Source of the DNA: Clostridia bacterium
GTDB taxonomy: Bacteria; Bacillota; Clostridia; Oscillospirales; CAG-272
Assembly (NCBI GenBank): GCA_017503285.1
Contig: JAFVTH010000024.1
Coordinates: 1 to 33,781 of the forward strand
Direction of reading: 5' to 3'
Length of the DNA stretch: 33,781 nucleotides
The notes under the pieces were generated by a model. The model saw nothing but the letters and a program-made list of their open reading frames with translations. It searched no databases and was not told where the DNA came from. The position numbers and the translations under genes are program-made. Each line of letters opens with the position of its first letter. Within the stretch, counting starts at the first letter, position 1. This document shows positions 1 to 5,851 of this stretch, in pieces.

Positions 1-36
1 AAATAGCTTTAACGACTTATGTATAGCTGTGTTCAT
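1..36 (-). CDS. Start of a gene running off the left edge (partial)
   Basis: Only the first twelve codons are visible (MNTAIHKSLKAI). The ATG at 34-36 is preceded on the minus strand by AAAAAAGGAGAATATT, a good ribosome binding site at normal spacing, and further upstream by a promoter at 128-156. Nothing can be said about function. It is placed like the lipoprotein genes, downstream of a copy of the hairpin/palindrome/promoter element, but the visible residues do not match their signal peptide. Confidence 0.45.
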   Translation of the reverse strand, partial: MNTAIHKSLKLF

Positions 37-127
37 AATATTCTCCTTTTTTATGTTGTTATTACTTTCCTTTGATAATGCTTACCTTGCCATTGGACCT
101 TACCTCCGTTTTTCGTTCTTCACTCTG

Positions 128-156
128 ATTTTACCATTTTTTGGAAATTTTGTCAA
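128..156 (-). promoter_or_regulatory. Sigma-A promoter inside element copy A
   Basis: On the minus strand TTGACA (151-156) and TAAAAT (128-133) are separated by exactly 17 bases, with TG one base upstream of the -10 (extended -10). It points at the partial gene at the left edge. The same arrangement recurs in all four copies of the dispersed element. Confidence 0.7.
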
Positions 157-260
157 CCCTGTTTAGGTTAAAAGAGGTAGAGCTCCCCTATTAACATATT
201 AAACCAAGGCTTTTATAAAATGCTGATGGTTTTTTGAAGATTTACAAAACATTTTAAGGA

Positions 261-299
261 AAAACAAAAAATGCGACACAGGGTCGCATTTTTTGTTTT
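261..299. terminator. Symmetric bidirectional terminator hairpin A
   Basis: AAAACAAAAAATGCGAC pairs perfectly with GTCGCATTTTTTGTTTT around the loop ACAGG, giving a 17-base-pair stem with a T run on both strands. It lies just after the stop of the minus-strand lipoprotein gene, so it should terminate that transcript. The same hairpin occurs four more times in the window. Confidence 0.85.
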
Positions 300-315
300 A
301 TTGATTATAAAGCCT

Positions 316-1362
316 CTATTTTTTATATTTTGCCAAGCTTGTATTTACCTCTGTTACAATGAAATGGACAACTATATCCTCCGACTCATAGCCCTCCATT
401 TCGGGCACGGTTATGTAGTATAGACAGCTTTTATCAGTTGTTTCCCATTCCTTACTATATTCTAATGATATATACAGGTTGTTGCCCGCTGTACTAACAC
501 TATGAAAGGTGTATTCTGGTAGGCTTTTAACTGTATTTTCTACATAAATCAGCAAATACACATTTGTAGATGCGTCCCATGGACGAAGCGGAAGATTTAA
601 GCCGGGGTGCTTTTCGTTCAGCTTCTCTATTTCTTGGTTGCCTCGCACATATATCACGGTGTTGCTTGGCAAATCAAGCTCACAATTTCTTTCGGAATAG
701 CCGTTGTAACCATCGGTATTTGTTACATCCACATGGGACTTTGCTTGGATTTTTATTTCCCCCTCTAACTCGTGGGGTTGAGAAAATTCATATCGATTAA
801 TTATAAAGTAGTGCCAATAGTAGACAAAGTCATCCGGCTCAGGACACTTATCCGGAGCGCCATCAAATCTCACCTCTTGATAGTAGTGATCTATAGTGGA
901 GCCTTCCGCACTGAGGTTTATGCCCTTAAATCCATATTCGCCGGATTCTATTCGACCATAAAGGTAGGTGTCCGCTTCTCTCACTATAACAAATTTGTTA
1001 TTTGAAAGGTTTATTTCGTTTAATTGCTCTTGGGTTATATTCGGAATTAGCTCTCTTATTTTTTCATAGGTGTCTATAATCTTGTAGTATGACACCATTT
1101 CCGGAAAGTCCTCTCCGATATAATCGCTTCCATCTATATTCAAGTCTAACTTTTTGTAAAAGCCTTCATATTTTATGTTTCGTGTGTACGCCACGTTGAC
1201 GGTGTTTCCAATAGTGCCTTTGTCCTCGTTATCGGCTACCAATCCACCACTTATGCCCGTTTCCGTTTGGCTAGACTCACTACCATTAGGTGGCAAAGGA
1301 GTGTTGCAGGCACATAGGCATAAAGCCAAAAGCATTGATAGGACCATAATTAGCTTTTTCAT
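316..1362 (-). CDS. Putative surface lipoprotein, paralogue 1 of 3
   Basis: 348 residues of unrecognised family. The N-terminus is a clear lipoprotein signal: Lys-Lys, a hydrophobic stretch of about 13 residues, then Leu-Cys-Ala-Cys with the lipidated cysteine probably at residue 19, followed by a Pro/Asn/Ser-rich linker. The mature part is polar, with alternating beta-like segments and aromatic residues, and is expected outside the cell on the membrane. It is homologous to the proteins at 30785-31837 and 31878-32924, sharing the signal peptide, motifs of the type YIGEDFP, FVIVREA and YGFKG, and a C-terminal HFIV/LT segment. The start is supported by GGGAGGTAACATT before ATG and by the promoter at 1397-1425. 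Role unknown. Confidence 0.85.
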   Translation of the reverse strand: MKKLIMVLSMLLALCLCACNTPLPPNGSESSQTETGISGGLVADNEDKGTIGNTVNVAYTRNIKYEGFYKKLDLNIDGSDYIGEDFPEMVSYYKIIDTYEKIRELIPNITQEQLNEINLSNNKFVIVREADTYLYGRIESGEYGFKGINLSAEGSTIDHYYQEVRFDGAPDKCPEPDDFVYYWHYFIINRYEFSQPHELEGEIKIQAKSHVDVTNTDGYNGYSERNCELDLPSNTVIYVRGNQEIEKLNEKHPGLNLPLRPWDASTNVYLLIYVENTVKSLPEYTFHSVSTAGNNLYISLEYSKEWETTDKSCLYYITVPEMEGYESEDIVVHFIVTEVNTSLAKYKK

Positions 1363-1396
1363 AATGTTACCTCCCTTGGTTTTGCTCTTTGACTAA

Positions 1397-1425
1397 ATTT
1401 TATCATATGCTTGTAAGAATTTCAA
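1397..1425 (-). promoter_or_regulatory. Promoter of lipoprotein 1 (element copy B)
   Basis: On the minus strand TTGAAA (1420-1425), a 17-base spacer and TAAAAT (1397-1402), with TGA giving an extended -10. The start codon lies 35 bases further on. An inverted repeat just upstream (GTTAATAGGGG facing CCCTTATTAAC, 1436-1465) may be a regulator site. Confidence 0.75.
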
Positions 1426-1530
1426 CCTTGTTCAGGTTAATAAGGGATATAGCTCCCCTATTAACATATTAAACCAAGACTTTGATAAAATGCTGATGGT
1501 TTTTTGAAGATTTGCAAATTTTTTTGAGAA

Positions 1531-1568
1531 AACAAAAAAATGCGACACAGGGTCGCATTTTTTGTTTT
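1531..1568. terminator. Symmetric terminator hairpin B
   Basis: Same GCGAC-ACAGG-GTCGC hairpin with flanking A and T runs. Here no minus-strand gene precedes it closely, and the plus-strand fucosidase starts beyond it, so it probably insulates the divergent units. Confidence 0.75.
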
Positions 1569-1755
1569 GTTTTCTTTTAGCCGCTTAGCCATCTGCCCTT
1601 TTGCCTGGTAAAGTTACAAGACAGACCACCGTCCCCTGTCTCCCGACCACCGTCCCCTGTCTCCCGTCCCCTGTCTCCTTACTTTGGGTACAACCCTAAC
1701 AAGGCTTCCTTTTTGCTGTGTTTTCCAAAAGTGAAATAGTTTCATAAAACTCCTA
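1569..1755. other. Intergenic stretch with shared 60-base segment and repeats
   Basis: No gene is seen. The segment after the hairpin containing AGCCGCTTAGCCATCTGCCC (about 1555-1613) recurs at about 30661-30721, again next to the hairpin's T run. It is followed by three tandem copies of the CCGTCCCCTGTCTCC repeat (1620-1678) and then the fucosidase promoter region. Confidence 0.6.
1620..1678. repeat. Three tandem CCGTCCCCTGTCTCC repeats
   Basis: GACAGACCACCGTCCCCTG and its continuation TCTCC can fold through AGACAG/CTGTCT. Two near-complete units and one short unit follow each other without real spacers. Related copies occur at 3521, 29060, 29531, 29588, 30050 and 30752, mostly in the same orientation and only in the variable flanks. 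Confidence 0.8.
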
Positions 1756-1784
1756 TGGACAATGTAATTTCCTTGTGATATAAT
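1756..1784 (+). promoter_or_regulatory. Promoter of the fucosidase gene
   Basis: TGGACA (1756-1761), a 17-base spacer and TATAAT (1779-1784), with TGA immediately before the -10. It lies 55 bases upstream of the chosen start codon and is overlapped by a perfect inverted repeat. Confidence 0.75.
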
Positions 1785-1804
1785 GTGTTCATAAACATTA
1801 TATC
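1777..1804. promoter_or_regulatory. Probable operator overlapping the fucosidase -10
   Basis: Perfect 10-base inverted repeat GATATAATGT / ACATTATATC with an 8-base centre, covering the -10 and the expected start of transcription. This is typical placement for a repressor site. A second small hairpin, CACCGC/GCGGTG (1804-1821), follows directly before the ribosome binding site. No regulator gene is nearby. Confidence 0.55.
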
Positions 1805-1838
1805 ACCGCAAGATGGCGGTGTCAACAAAGGAGAAAAA

Positions 1839-3506
1839 ATGAACAGCTTATATGAAAAATACGGTTTAAAGCCCTGTGGGGCGGTGCCGAATGAGAGGCA
1901 AATAGAATGGTATGGTCGAGAAAAGACAATATTCTTCCATTTTGGTATGAACACCTTTACAGGACGCGAGTGGGGAGACGGTACGGAAAGCCCGTCACTG
2001 TTTAACCCAACGGAGCTTGATGTGGAGCAATGGATAAGGACAATAAAGGACAGTGGCTTTACCACCGCAATTTTAACCGCTAAGCATCATGACGGCTTTT
2101 GCCTGTGGCAAACTAAATACACAGAGCATTCTGTGAAAAATTCTCCTTACAAAAACGGACAGGGTGACATAGTGCGTGAGTTTACAGAGGCTTGCCAAAA
2201 GTACGGCATCAAGGCAGGAATTTATTTGTCCCCTTGGGACAGGCACGAAAAAACTTGGGGAAGCCCTGAATATAACGATTTTTATGTGGGTCAGCTAACA
2301 GAGCTGCTTACTAATTACGGCAAGATTTGGGAATGCTGGTGGGACGGAGCAGGAAGCACCGAGGCAGTTTACGATTGGGAGCGCTGGGCAAAAACAGTGC
2401 GAAGCTTACAGCCCCATGCGGTTATTTTCGGTTCTCTTGGCGCTACTCCTTGGGTTGATGTGCGATGGGTAGGAAACGAAAAGGGCGTAGCGGGCAAGCC
2501 CTGCTATGCAACAATTAACCCTTACTCCTTAGTAGTTGAAAATACAAAGGAATTAAACCGGGGTAAATTGGGTGGCGAGCGCTTTATCCCTGCCGAGGTG
2601 GACGTTTCTATCCGTCCCGGCTGGTTTTACCACAGTGAGCAGGACGGACAGGTAAGAACGCCCGAAAATCTGATAGAGCTTTGGTTTACCTCAATTGGCA
2701 GTAATGCAGGCTTGCTTTTGAATTTGCCGCCTGACAAGCGTGGCTTGATACACGAAAATGACGCTTTGGCTGTGCGTAAATTCAATGAAATATTAAAAAG
2801 CACCCTGTCAAATAACTTGGCTGAAAATGCTAAAATAACAGGTAAGCATACAGGTGACTGCGTAGCGCAAAATTTGCTTGATAAAGGCAAATTTTACATA
2901 CCCGAAAGCAATGAAGCAACAATTGAAATTGATATAAGCGAGCCAAAGAAATTTAACACCTTGATTATAGGTGAAGGTATAGAACTTGGACACAGGGTGA
3001 CCAAAATCAAGGCAAAAGCCCTTGTGAATGGGGAATATACAACCCTTTTTGAAAGAGATATGATAGGTAACAAGCTGGCTGAACGCTTTGACACTGTTGT
3101 TAGCGATAAGCTGACAATAGAAATATCCGCCCTTGATTTACCGATTCTTAAGGATTTTGGCCTTTACCTTTTTGAAAACAGTCTTGACCGAAAGGCAAAA
3201 GCGGACAAAACCAAAAACCTTTTAGACAGCACCGTGGCAAGTGTTGATTACGGTATAAAAGAAATAGGCGTTAATTTAGGAGGCATTATCCCGTTTAACT
3301 TGATAAAAGCAAAAAACGTGGGGGACGTATCGTTTAAATTGTATGTTTTCAACGGCTCAGCCTTTGAATTGCTTGAAGAAGGTGAAAGCAATATGGGAAA
3401 CGTTGAGTGCTGTCTTAGCACAACCGTGGACACAGCCTACCGCTTCAAGTTAACCTTTGATAAGGAAATAAACGAAAACGTAAAAATAGAAGTTTTTAAT
3501 ACATAA
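1839..3506 (+). CDS. Alpha-L-fucosidase, GH29 family
   Basis: 555 residues. Releases L-fucose from fucosylated glycans. The N-terminal two thirds (about 10-350) form the GH29 barrel: IFFHFGMNTF near 31, AKHHDGFCLW (81-90), the sugar-binding His pair, and ECWWDGAG, with Asp169 the likely nucleophile. The C-terminal part (about 360-480) looks like a beta-sandwich of the F5/8 type C kind, with a further beta-rich tail. There is no signal peptide, so it is expected in the cytoplasm, acting on imported oligosaccharides. The start at 1839 is chosen for AAAGGAG seven bases upstream; the frame is open from GTG at 1785, but that would begin inside the operator. It stands alone between CCGTCCCCTGTCTCC repeats with no transporter beside it, which suggests acquisition as a single cassette. 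GH29 subfamily not decided. Confidence 0.9.
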   Translation: MNSLYEKYGLKPCGAVPNERQIEWYGREKTIFFHFGMNTFTGREWGDGTESPSLFNPTELDVEQWIRTIKDSGFTTAILTAKHHDGFCLWQTKYTEHSVKNSPYKNGQGDIVREFTEACQKYGIKAGIYLSPWDRHEKTWGSPEYNDFYVGQLTELLTNYGKIWECWWDGAGSTEAVYDWERWAKTVRSLQPHAVIFGSLGATPWVDVRWVGNEKGVAGKPCYATINPYSLVVENTKELNRGKLGGERFIPAEVDVSIRPGWFYHSEQDGQVRTPENLIELWFTSIGSNAGLLLNLPPDKRGLIHENDALAVRKFNEILKSTLSNNLAENAKITGKHTGDCVAQNLLDKGKFYIPESNEATIEIDISEPKKFNTLIIGEGIELGHRVTKIKAKALVNGEYTTLFERDMIGNKLAERFDTVVSDKLTIEISALDLPILKDFGLYLFENSLDRKAKADKTKNLLDSTVASVDYGIKEIGVNLGGIIPFNLIKAKNVGDVSFKLYVFNGSAFELLEEGESNMGNVECCLSTTVDTAYRFKLTFDKEINENVKIEVFNT

Positions 3507-3520
3507 GGAGATAAAAAGGA

Positions 3521-3557
3521 AGACAGGGGGGAAGACAGACCTCCGTCCCCTGTCTCA
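3521..3557. repeat. CCGTCCCCTGTCTC repeat after the fucosidase
   Basis: AGACAGGGGGGAAGACAGAC continues into CTCCGTCCCCTGTCTC, a variant of the dispersed repeat. It starts 14 bases after the fucosidase stop codon. With the copies at 1620-1678 the gene is bracketed on both sides. Confidence 0.75.
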
Positions 3558-3568
3558 CCTTCATTCTA

Positions 3569-3597
3569 ATTTTACCATTTTTTGGAAATTTCGTCAA
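3569..3597 (-). promoter_or_regulatory. Promoter in element copy C, pointing into the fucosidase 3' end
   Basis: On the minus strand TTGACG (3592-3597), 17 bases, TAAAAT (3569-3574), with an extended -10. Unlike the other copies no minus-strand gene follows; transcription would run antisense through the fucosidase gene. It may be a promoter left without its gene. Confidence 0.55.
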
Positions 3598-3705
3598 CCC
3601 TATTTAGGTTAAAAGAGGTAGAGCTCCCCTATTAACATATTAAACCAAGACTTTGATAAAATGCTGATGGTTTTTTGAAGATTTGCAAATTTTTTTGAGA
3701 AAACA

Positions 3706-3734
3706 AAAAAATGCGACACAGGGTCGCATTTTTT
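3706..3734. terminator. Terminator of the rluD operon (hairpin C)
   Basis: AAAAAATGCGAC / GTCGCATTTTTT with loop ACAGG. The end of the stem overlaps the rluD stop codon (3733-3735), so it should end transcription of the queA-to-rluD group. It also marks the left border of the conserved core. Confidence 0.8.
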
Positions 3735-4662
3735 ATTGCTTTTGTCTTAATCTTGTAAGAAGAGCTTTGAAGTCCTTGGGTAGGTCTGCCTTAAAGGTCA
3801 CTATTTCCCTTGTTCTTGGGTGGGGAAAGGATAGCTCCCCTGCGTGCAGGGCTTGACCCTCAATTATGCTTTTGTTTGCTTTTTCAAACCGGGTTTTGCC
3901 ACCGCCATAGGTTTCGTCCCCTAAAATTGGGTGTCCTATGCTACTCATATGTACTCTGATTTGGTGGGTTCTACCTGTTTCAAGCTCCATTTTTGCAAGG
4001 CAATAGCCGGAAAATTCCTCTATTACCTCATAGTTGGTTATGGCTTCCCTTGCGCCTGTGTGGGTAGGGGCAACAACTGCCATTTTCTTTCTGTCAACAG
4101 GGTGGCGAGCCATATAATTTTGGATTTTTCCCCTTGGCTCTCTTGGGTGACCTATCAAAATGGCATAATACACTCTTTTTATTTGGTGGTCCTTCAGAAG
4201 GGAGGACAAAAACACATGGCTCTCGTCGTTTTTTGCCACAACCAAAAGCCCACTTGTGTCCTTGTCTATCCTGTGGACAATGCCGGGGCGCACAATGCCA
4301 TTTATGCCGGAAAGCCTGTTTTTACAATGGTACAAAAGTGCGTTTACAAGAGTCCCGTTTTCGTTACCCGGTGCAGGATGCACCACCATACCGGAGGGCT
4401 TATTTATAACTATAATATCATCATCCTCAAAAACAATATCAAGGGGGATGTTTTCAGCCTCTACATTTAGCTCCTTAGGCTCTCTTTCCTCTATCTCCAC
4501 GTTGTCCCCTGCTCTTAGGCGGTAGTTCTTTGCCTCGGTTTTGTTATTAACCAAAACAAAGCCGTCGTCAATCAAGCCCTGGGCACCGGAGCGAGTAATT
4601 TCCAAGGTCTCGGAAACATAAACGTCAAGGCGCTTTTTTATATCATTTGGAGTTATTTCCAT
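3733..4662 (-). CDS. rluD: RluA/RluD family 23S rRNA pseudouridine synthase
   Basis: 309 residues, normal for the family. Converts specific uridines of large-subunit rRNA to pseudouridine. An N-terminal S4-type RNA-binding domain (about 1-60) is followed by the catalytic domain, with HRIDKDTSGLLVVAKND near 130 (Asp133 catalytic) and a late GRTHQIRVHMSSIGHPILGD block, both hallmarks of the family. GAGGAG precedes the ATG, which lies inside the end of lspA (20-base overlap), indicating translational coupling. lspA-rluD is a standard Firmicutes pair. The exact target uridines cannot be read from sequence, so the RluD rather than RluB/C/YlyB assignment rests on context. Confidence 0.92.
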   Translation of the reverse strand: MEITPNDIKKRLDVYVSETLEITRSGAQGLIDDGFVLVNNKTEAKNYRLRAGDNVEIEEREPKELNVEAENIPLDIVFEDDDIIVINKPSGMVVHPAPGNENGTLVNALLYHCKNRLSGINGIVRPGIVHRIDKDTSGLLVVAKNDESHVFLSSLLKDHQIKRVYYAILIGHPREPRGKIQNYMARHPVDRKKMAVVAPTHTGAREAITNYEVIEEFSGYCLAKMELETGRTHQIRVHMSSIGHPILGDETYGGGKTRFEKANKSIIEGQALHAGELSFPHPRTREIVTFKADLPKDFKALLTRLRQKQ

Positions 4663-5164
4663 CGTTATTCTCCTCGCTTGGGGAGCTTTTTTTATTTTTC
4701 TTGTCCTTTATAATGTCTAAAATAAGGGCTAAAACCACAACCCCTGCGCCAACGCAAACAAATGCGTCTGCCACGTTGAAAACATATTTCCAAATACCGC
4801 AGAAGTCTATCATATCAACAACATTATAACGGAAAATGCGGTCTATCATATTGCCGATGCCGCCACTTATAATCATAGCAAGTCCGACCTTTAGAAGCAT
4901 CCTTTCCTTGCAGAAGCGGAAGAGATAAACCCCTATGCCGATTATGGCAATGGTGGAAACCACCATAAAGATAACTCTGCCCACGCTATCGTCAGCCAAG
5001 CCAAATGCCATACCATCGTTTTCTACAAAGGTCAGGTGCAAAAAACCGGGTATTAGCGGTATGGAGTCCCCCACCTGCATAAACGCAACAACAAGCGCCT
5101 TTGTCAGCTGGTCAATGCCTACGCCCACTACGATTATGCCAATTAAAATCAAAATTTGTGTCAT
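4643..5164 (-). CDS. lspA: Lipoprotein signal peptidase (signal peptidase II)
   Basis: 173 residues with four membrane-spanning segments. Removes signal peptides from lipidated prolipoproteins in the cytoplasmic membrane, so it would process the five lipoproteins in this window. Both aspartate motifs are present: GGIGNMIDRI (Asp108) and FNVADAF (Asp133), along with the FVENDGMAFGL block near 47. The C-terminal tail is charged and low in complexity. AGGAG precedes the start; yggT ends eight bases upstream and rluD begins inside its 3' end. Confidence 0.95.
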   Translation of the reverse strand: MTQILILIGIIVVGVGIDQLTKALVVAFMQVGDSIPLIPGFLHLTFVENDGMAFGLADDSVGRVIFMVVSTIAIIGIGVYLFRFCKERMLLKVGLAMIISGGIGNMIDRIFRYNVVDMIDFCGIWKYVFNVADAFVCVGAGVVVLALILDIIKDKKNKKSSPSEENNDGNNSK

Positions 5165-5172
5165 TTTTTCTC

Positions 5173-5457
5173 CTAAATAACGGTCATTAAAATGTATACG
5201 CAGTTTGATGCAAGGCTTATTATCAATACAAGCGCAAGAAAGGATAGGTCAATGGGGCAACGCCTTACCCACTCAAACCTGAAAAGGAATTTCCTTATGG
5301 GGTTTAGAATCGGACCTATGATTTTTTCTATAAATGCGTAAAACTTTGACTCTCTTGCCGGCGGAATCCAAGAAAGGATTGCGCTAACCAGCATAAGAAG
5401 ACTAAATGCGTCAAGCAAATAGTAAATTATTAAAAGAATTATTCTTACAGCTCCCAT
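5173..5457 (-). CDS. YggT family membrane protein
   Basis: 94 residues, small integral membrane protein with two hydrophobic segments (about 5-30 and 70-92) around the SAILSWIPPARES and IGPILNPIRKFL region typical of YggT/YlmG. The family is linked to cell division and membrane organisation through its constant position next to sepF, but its biochemical role is not settled. It sits four bases after sepF and eight before lspA, clearly co-transcribed. Confidence 0.88.
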   Translation of the reverse strand: MGAVRIILLIIYYLLDAFSLLMLVSAILSWIPPARESKFYAFIEKIIGPILNPIRKFLFRFEWVRRCPIDLSFLALVLIISLASNCVYILMTVI

Positions 5458-5460
5458 ATT

Positions 5461-5850
5461 TTATACCGTAAAGAATTCCTCATCTCCTGCATCGCCGTCA
5501 AAAACCTCACCGCTGACATCAACCTCTCTTGGTGCAATCAAGAAGGAATCATTTGTTGCCTTTTTAATTGTTACTCCGAGGGCATATGCAGCACCGCTTA
5601 TAAAGTCAATCATTCTGCGATATAGTGTTTTTTCAACGCCCTCTAAATTTAATAAAACAGTTCTGCCAAGCAAAAGATAATCAACCGCATCAAGCATTTG
5701 GTCAAAGGTCTTTGGCTTGCAAATCTTAAGCTCAAGCGCACCCTCAAGAGAAACCGACGCCTCTACCTCTTTACCCTCGTTCTCGTCCTCGTATTCCTCG
5801 TCGTCCTCGTCGTAATCTCTCTTTTTCTTAAACCAATCAAAAAGTCCCAT
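5461..5850 (-). CDS. sepF: Cell division protein SepF
   Basis: 129 residues. SepF binds FtsZ and anchors it to the membrane through an N-terminal amphipathic helix; MGLFDWFKK matches that helix. An acidic linker (about 12-30, Asp/Glu-rich) leads to the conserved core (about 30-115) containing KPKTFDQMLDAVDYLLLGRTVLLNLEG and the segment IDFISGAAYALG. The ATG at 5850 is chosen over an in-frame TTG seven codons upstream because GGAGAAAGG lies at sensible distance and the protein then begins with the canonical helix. It starts just after the stop of the MiaA-YggS fusion. Confidence 0.93.
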   Translation of the reverse strand: MGLFDWFKKKRDYDEDDEEYEDENEGKEVEASVSLEGALELKICKPKTFDQMLDAVDYLLLGRTVLLNLEGVEKTLYRRMIDFISGAAYALGVTIKKATNDSFLIAPREVDVSGEVFDGDAGDEEFFTV

Positions 5851-5851
5851 T

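Larger units (their letters stand above)
128..299. repeat. Dispersed element copy A (promoter, palindrome, hairpin)
   Basis: About 170 bases closely similar to copies at 1397-1568, 3569-3734 and 32959-33127. Read on the minus strand it consists of a symmetric hairpin, an AT-rich stretch, an imperfect inverted repeat (167-195, GTTAAAAGAGG facing CCCCTATTAAC) and a sigma-A promoter. Copies A and C share the spacer AAATTTCCAAAAAATGG between -35 and -10, while B and D share a different one, so there are two sub-types. No open reading frame lies within it. Confidence 0.8.
1397..1568. repeat. Dispersed element copy B
   Basis: Second copy of the hairpin/palindrome/promoter element. It is very close to copy D upstream of lipoprotein 3, the identity continuing through the leader and into the signal-peptide codons. 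The inverted repeat is at 1436-1465. Confidence 0.8.
3569..3734. repeat. Dispersed element copy C
   Basis: Third copy of the element, most like copy A. Its inverted repeat is at 3608-3636 and its hairpin at 3706-3734. It lies between rluD and the fucosidase and fills most of that gap. Confidence 0.8.

Noticed and set aside
85-110. Very short frame (ATG GCA AGG TAA) after a GGAGG on the minus strand
   Set aside because: Three codons only; no sign of a leader-peptide mechanism beyond the binding site.
1620-1678. Short tandem repeats that might be a CRISPR array
   Set aside because: Units follow each other with almost no spacer, spacers are not unique, copies are also single and dispersed, and no cas gene is present.
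3931-4470. 179-codon plus-strand open frame
   Set aside because: Antisense to the well-supported rluD gene and without family features.
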